From an uncultured Candidatus Saccharimonas sp. (GTDB lineage Bacteria; Patescibacteriota; Saccharimonadia; Saccharimonadales; SZUA-47), in assembly GCA_943354655.1 (NCBI GenBank), contig CALRCT010000012.1:1-9280 (forward strand): a DNA stretch of 9,280 nucleotides, given 5' to 3'. Below the pieces are notes generated by a model. It did not search any database and had not been told where the DNA came from. It saw only the letters and a program-made list of their open reading frames with translations. The translations under genes were made by a program, and so were the position numbers. Each line of letters begins with the position of its first letter. The first letter of the stretch is position 1. Below are positions 6,532 through 9,280 of this stretch, piece after piece.

Positions 6532-7581
6532 TTAGTACAACATAGAGGCTACAAACGTCAATGAATCTGAATAATCGGTAGAACTCGGAGTAATAGAATC
6601 TACTTTTGCTTTTAAAGTAACAGATGCAACACCTGCAGTTAACGACGCCGACGTAGTCAATATTTTTTGAAAAGCAGTAGTTAGTCCCCCGACATTATTT
6701 GACACTCCATTAAATGGAGCTACAGAACTTATTGGGCCACCACTGGACTGCGAAACACTAGTTACAATAGCCCCATAACCGCTCGATGCTACAGATAAAT
6801 CTGCCGATGCAGAAGCAATAGATGTAGAAGCTAGCGCACTCGTTAACGCTCCTGTACTTTTTACATAAACAAGACCACCATTGTTAGAATTTGTTGTTAG
6901 TCCAATTTCTGCTGTTGCACTGCCAGATGACACTACTCCAGCTGCAAGGCCAGAAAATCCAATAGAATAAGGCGGAGAAGCGCTAAGAGATGTTTGTACA
7001 GAAAAAGTTAAACTAGGCAAAACAGTAGACGCAGTAGCAGTTGGACCAAAAGCTGTACCAGTATAGTTGCCCTGCAGTGCCCTAACCTTTACTTGATAAC
7101 TTGTGTTTTCTGTTAATCCAACTATCCATACACCACTTGCACCGCCCCAAGAGGTGTATGTCTGAAACTGCGCGACACTACTAGTAGCACCTACCGTGTT
7201 GTCTGTTTGTACATAATTAGTTGTAATAAAACTATCCGAACTAATGGCAATTTCATATTTTGTGTCTGTTGGGTTATTGCTAGTATTTATAATAATTTTA
7301 AGTCGATTGTATTCACTAGATGGATTAGTAAAAGTTGGTGCCACGGGAACGTTTGCGTTTTGTAAGTTTTGATTACCCGAATTAATTTTATAACTTAACG
7401 ACGTTAATTGGTTTCCGCTTTGTTCACCAGTTTCGCTGTTAAGTCCATAGTTTAAGCTAGTACTAGTATCGCCACCGTTACCAAAATCATAAGACTTTAA
7501 GGTAAAGTTTAAACTTGTAGGCGCGGCAGCTAATAGCCCCGCCAACATTAAAGATATTGATATTTTTGTTAGCCCAAACAT
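6532..7581 (-). CDS. Secreted surface protein with FN3-like domain and shared C-terminal module
   Basis: This 349-residue protein has a short signal peptide (about 1-21, LMLAGLLAAA). Residues 28-75 are a repeat-like segment seen at the front of many CPR surface proteins (LKSYDFGNGGDTSTSLNYGL, then SLSYKINSGNQN). Residues 80-188 form a FN3-like domain (VAPTFTNPSSEYNRLKI, VGLTENTSYQVKVRALQGN, ATAST). Residues about 190-349 are homologous to the C-terminal half of the next gene (LTFSVQTS, LTTNSNNGGLVYVKSTGALT, ASSGYGAIV, VTLKAKVDSITPSSTDYSDS, ending SMLY), but the Trp pair there is replaced (GGLVYV). It contains no cysteine and no anchor. The ATG is set by an extended -10 exactly 6 nt upstream, so it is predicted leaderless. 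It is probably a surface or minor structural partner of the following gene. Confidence 0.86.
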   Translation of the reverse strand: MFGLTKISISLMLAGLLAAAPTSLNFTLKSYDFGNGGDTSTSLNYGLNSETGEQSGNQLTSLSYKINSGNQNLQNANVPVAPTFTNPSSEYNRLKIIINTSNNPTDTKYEIAISSDSFITTNYVQTDNTVGATSSVAQFQTYTSWGGASGVWIVGLTENTSYQVKVRALQGNYTGTAFGPTATASTVLPSLTFSVQTSLSASPPYSIGFSGLAAGVVSSGSATAEIGLTTNSNNGGLVYVKSTGALTSALASTSIASASADLSVASSGYGAIVTSVSQSSGGPISSVAPFNGVSNNVGGLTTAFQKILTTSASLTAGVASVTLKAKVDSITPSSTDYSDSLTFVASMLY

Positions 7582-7587
7582 AAGCCC

Positions 7588-7596
7588 ATTGTAACA
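7588..7596 (-). promoter_or_regulatory. Extended -10 promoter of the gene starting at 7581
   Basis: The minus strand reads TGTTACAAT, and only GGGCTT separates it from the ATG, placing +1 on the A of the start codon: a textbook leaderless arrangement. No -35 is recognisable. It lies in the 43-nt gap after the stop at 7625, where a T-run (7600-7605 region) is not backed by a good hairpin, so read-through from upstream remains possible. Confidence 0.65.
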
Positions 7597-7624
7597 GATA
7601 AAAAACCAATAACGCTAGTAACTA

Positions 7625-8188
7625 TTAATGCCAAATAACAGATTCAATACAATTGTTTAGTTCTTTTTTTAGTGTGCTTTGACTACTTATTGGCCCTGAA
7701 TAAACTATTGATGTATAGTTTGCGCCTTTTTTAATAAATGCACCGATTTCATAGTTAGAAGTGTTTTTTTCGAACACCATAATATCGTTCTGGTCACTAA
7801 TTAGTGCGTAATTTTTATCTCTGTTTCTTAGTTTTACGTCAGACACTTCAGACAATCCAATACCATGAACCGATCCAATAGTTACAGCCAGTTGATTACC
7901 AAAAACACTATTAGCATTTTTTATGGGCACTTTAAATAACTGCTGCATATATAATGGCCGACCCATACCAGTTAATTTATTAATAGAAACGTACTGGTCG
8001 GATATTTTTAGTGACAGTTGTTGGTAATCTACTTCGTAAACAGCCGGCTCTGTAACAGAAGCACCCTTAACGTCTGTTAATTTTGACTTAATAACAGCAA
8101 CCGACGGCCCCGATGACCATACAAAAAAACTTAATAAGGTTACAAAAACAACTACTGCAAATATTAAAAGTATTTTTCTTTTTTTCAT
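7625..8188 (-). CDS. Signal-anchored hypothetical protein, operon partner of the Ig/PKD protein
   Basis: This 187-residue protein has a positive start (MKKRKI) and a hydrophobic segment at about 6-24 with no lipobox and no clear cleavage site, so it is probably an N-terminal membrane anchor with the rest outside. The body is mixed alpha/beta by appearance, including a patch at residues 95-125 (SVFGNQLAVTIGSVHGIGLS, then EVSDVKLRNRDKNYALI) and a later FEKNTSNYEIGAFIKKGANY. I have an impression of similar small hypothetical proteins in Saccharibacteria but recognise no named family. One cysteine (180) lies near the C-terminus. Its ATG overlaps the upstream TGA stop by four bases (ATGA), so translation is coupled to the Ig/PKD protein; the two probably act together at the envelope. 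Confidence 0.84.
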   Translation of the reverse strand: MKKRKILLIFAVVVFVTLLSFFVWSSGPSVAVIKSKLTDVKGASVTEPAVYEVDYQQLSLKISDQYVSINKLTGMGRPLYMQQLFKVPIKNANSVFGNQLAVTIGSVHGIGLSEVSDVKLRNRDKNYALISDQNDIMVFEKNTSNYEIGAFIKKGANYTSIVYSGPISSQSTLKKELNNCIESVIWH

Positions 8189-9042
8189 CGCTTTGTAGGC
8201 GAATTAACTTTTTTAGATTTTGTTTTAGGTTTTATTCTTAGCTGTTTGTAATGATTTAAGAGTAATATTGCACCAAAGCTCGCTACACCTACAAACCATA
8301 CCTGTATCCAGTTCTTTTTAGATTCTCCTACAGGCGCTGATGCAGGCACATAAACACCAGATCTAAAACTAATCAAAGATCTACTTTGTATTGTTTTTGT
8401 ACCTTCAGCATCCACTACTTGTATCGAAATCTGTGTTGCCGGAAGAATAGTCTTGTACTTGTGTTCTATACTTTGTTCGCCCGAAGTTTTTACTTGGTAT
8501 TTTTTTTGCGAATTGTCGCCCCAGTTAATAATTACTTCGTAAGGAGCTTTACCGCCGCTAATTGTGTACTTTAACTGCGTCGTTTTAAGGTCGTCATAGC
8601 TAACAAAGTCATAATCAAAAACTAATTTTAATGACGAGTCGGTATTAGCTGGATTTGTTGGTGAATAGTTAATGTATATCGGAACACCATATCCGCTATA
8701 TAGTCCGGTAATTGTTAAAAATTTTGGGTAAATAATATTTTGTCCCAATACAAGACCAACAAATATACTAAAAGTTCCGTCAGACCTGCAGTTTGCCGAT
8801 CCAATAGTTTGATTATCTCTGATTAAAATAACAACTATCGTAGGCACTACGACCGTACAGGTTCCCGTAATAAAGACCCCGCTATTTTGTAGTGTAGTGT
8901 TTTTTGGACCGGTAACTATTGGTAAATCTGGCGGCAACGGCGCATGTACAACTGCAGTTACGTCATAATTGCTTGCAAACGCCGCAACGGGCATTATTGC
9001 TACCCATACTAAAATTATTAAAAAACCAAGGCGCTTAAGCAT
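8185..9042 (-). CDS. Ig-like plus PKD-type surface protein with C-terminal membrane anchor
   Basis: This 285-residue protein has a signal peptide (1-24, ending AFAS). An Ig-like domain (about 40-127) contains ITGTCTVVVP and GSANCRSDGTFSIFVGLVLG, with Cys62 and Cys85 as a likely disulfide. A PKD-type domain (about 137-225) shows the typical GGKAPYEVIINWGDNSQKKY and EHKYK patterns. A transmembrane helix at about 245-263 precedes a Lys/Arg-rich cytoplasmic tail (RIKPKTKSKK). I recognise this domain series as common in Saccharibacteria surface proteins. It is the first gene of a two-gene operon with the protein starting at 8188. It ends in the only TGA stop in the window; a reader that did not stop there would meet TAA after a few codons. 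Its exact role (adhesion, envelope organisation) is unknown. Confidence 0.87.
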   Translation of the reverse strand: MLKRLGFLIILVWVAIMPVAAFASNYDVTAVVHAPLPPDLPIVTGPKNTTLQNSGVFITGTCTVVVPTIVVILIRDNQTIGSANCRSDGTFSIFVGLVLGQNIIYPKFLTITGLYSGYGVPIYINYSPTNPANTDSSLKLVFDYDFVSYDDLKTTQLKYTISGGKAPYEVIINWGDNSQKKYQVKTSGEQSIEHKYKTILPATQISIQVVDAEGTKTIQSRSLISFRSGVYVPASAPVGESKKNWIQVWFVGVASFGAILLLNHYKQLRIKPKTKSKKVNSPTKR

Positions 9043-9048
9043 AATAAT

Positions 9049-9057
9049 ATTGTATCA
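9049..9057 (-). promoter_or_regulatory. Extended -10 promoter of the Ig/PKD operon
   Basis: The minus strand reads TGATACAAT, followed by six bases (ATTATT) and the ATG at 9042. As at 7588-7596, the predicted transcription start coincides with the start codon, so the message is leaderless. There is no -35 match at 16-18 bp. Confidence 0.65.
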
Positions 9058-9070
9058 CTAAGTATTTTAT

Positions 9071-9090
9071 TTGGGTTTAAAGTAACCCAA
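9071..9090 (-). repeat. Perfect 7-bp inverted repeat at the end of uppP
   Basis: TTGGGTT and AACCCAA (9071-9077 and 9084-9090) flank a six-base loop and overlap the stop codon of the uppP fragment. Minus-strand RNA could fold here, but the sequence that follows is ATAAAATAC rather than a U-run, so it is at best a weak terminator or a 3'-end stabilising hairpin. Confidence 0.4.
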
Positions 9091-9280
9091 GACCTGCCAA
9101 AATAAGCACAAACATACCAAACAAGATTCGGTAATATGCAAACGGCTTAAAGTCATGGTTAGAAATATATTTTAGTAACCAAGACACAACCGCTAATGCA
9201 CTTATAAACGCAGCTATTGTTCCAACCACAAGCGACAAGCTGCCGCCAGGTAAATTACCGAGTTCGTGTCTGGCTTTTAC
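9077..9280 (-). CDS. uppP: Undecaprenyl-diphosphatase, C-terminal fragment
   Basis: These are the last 67 codons of a gene that enters from the right edge. They contain one transmembrane helix (about residues 17-36, LVVGTIAAFISALAVVSWLL), a short loop (KYISNHDFKPFAYYRILFG) and a final helix ending GLGLL before TAA. The loop with F-x-P-F-A-x-Y-R-I followed by a terminal hydrophobic helix is the usual C-terminus of the UppP/BacA family, which dephosphorylates undecaprenyl diphosphate at the membrane to recycle the lipid carrier for peptidoglycan and surface glycan synthesis. The catalytic motifs lie upstream, outside the window, so activity cannot be judged. It ends 35 nt before the Ig/PKD gene, which has its own promoter. 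Confidence 0.8.
   Translation of the reverse strand, partial: VKARHELGNLPGGSLSLVVGTIAAFISALAVVSWLLKYISNHDFKPFAYYRILFGMFVLILAGLGLL

Noticed and set aside
8185..8187. UGA recoding to glycine as in Gracilibacteria or Absconditabacteria
   Set aside because: The only TGA in a gene frame is at a sensible stop with an ATGA overlap, and no internal TGA occurs in the other genes; the standard code fits, though one stop is thin evidence.
9071..9090. Inverted repeat as a strong uppP terminator
   Set aside because: The stem is only 7 bp and is followed by ATAAAATAC rather than a U-run; kept only as a low-confidence repeat.
1..9280. CRISPR array, tRNA/rRNA genes, insertion sequences or long tandem DNA repeats
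   Set aside because: No regularly spaced repeats, cloverleaf patterns, transposase-like frames or terminal inverted repeats were seen; apparent repetition in the surface genes comes from Thr/Ala/Ser codons.

Overview
The window reads as a cell-surface gene cluster from a Candidate Phyla Radiation (Patescibacteria) bacterium, most likely Candidatus Saccharibacteria (TM7) or a close relative. This placement rests on protein flavour recognised by eye: an Ig-like plus PKD protein with a Lys-rich tail, a small membrane protein with the 'NGDKxLxY..AKKxILYRP' patch, and a surface protein with an INxQGKLT-type head. No database search was possible. The DNA is AT-rich. Nine of the ten genes lie wholly or partly on the minus strand as secreted or membrane-bound proteins, and the tenth is a membrane enzyme, also on the minus strand. 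TAA stops predominate, with one TAG and one TGA, and no in-frame TGA is seen inside the genes.

Read in the direction of transcription (right to left): the C-terminal end of undecaprenyl-diphosphatase UppP (9280-9077); an Ig/PKD membrane-anchored surface protein (9042-8185), overlapping by ATGA with a small signal-anchored protein (8188-7625); a FN3-containing surface protein (7581-6532); a probably abundant secreted structural protein (6458-5421) sharing a C-terminal module with the previous one; a hairpin terminator (5400-5369); two paralogous membrane proteins resembling WxL-interacting proteins (5349-4321 and 4337-3294, overlapping by 17 nt); a large modular adhesin with a phage tail-fibre-like C-terminus (3226-1259), followed 5 nt later by a small bitopic membrane protein (1253-828); and a FN3-type surface protein that runs off the left edge (722-1).

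Two themes stand out. First, two secreted proteins with a common C-terminal module sit directly upstream of two Ig-type proteins, each with signal peptide, two beta domains, a C-terminal transmembrane segment and a basic tail, and each the right length for DUF916/DUF3324 proteins. This is the layout of WxL surface loci of Firmicutes and suggests an analogous or distantly related surface-display system in an epibiotic CPR bacterium. Second, five transcription units start with the extended -10 motif TGWTAYWAT placed only 6-15 nt before the start codon and lack a Shine-Dalgarno, so most are probably leaderless. The abundant structural protein is the exception: it has a -35/-10 pair, a leader and an AGGAG ribosome binding site.

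No gap exceeds 300 bases. No RNA genes, CRISPR arrays or mobile elements were seen. All plus-strand open frames look like shadows.
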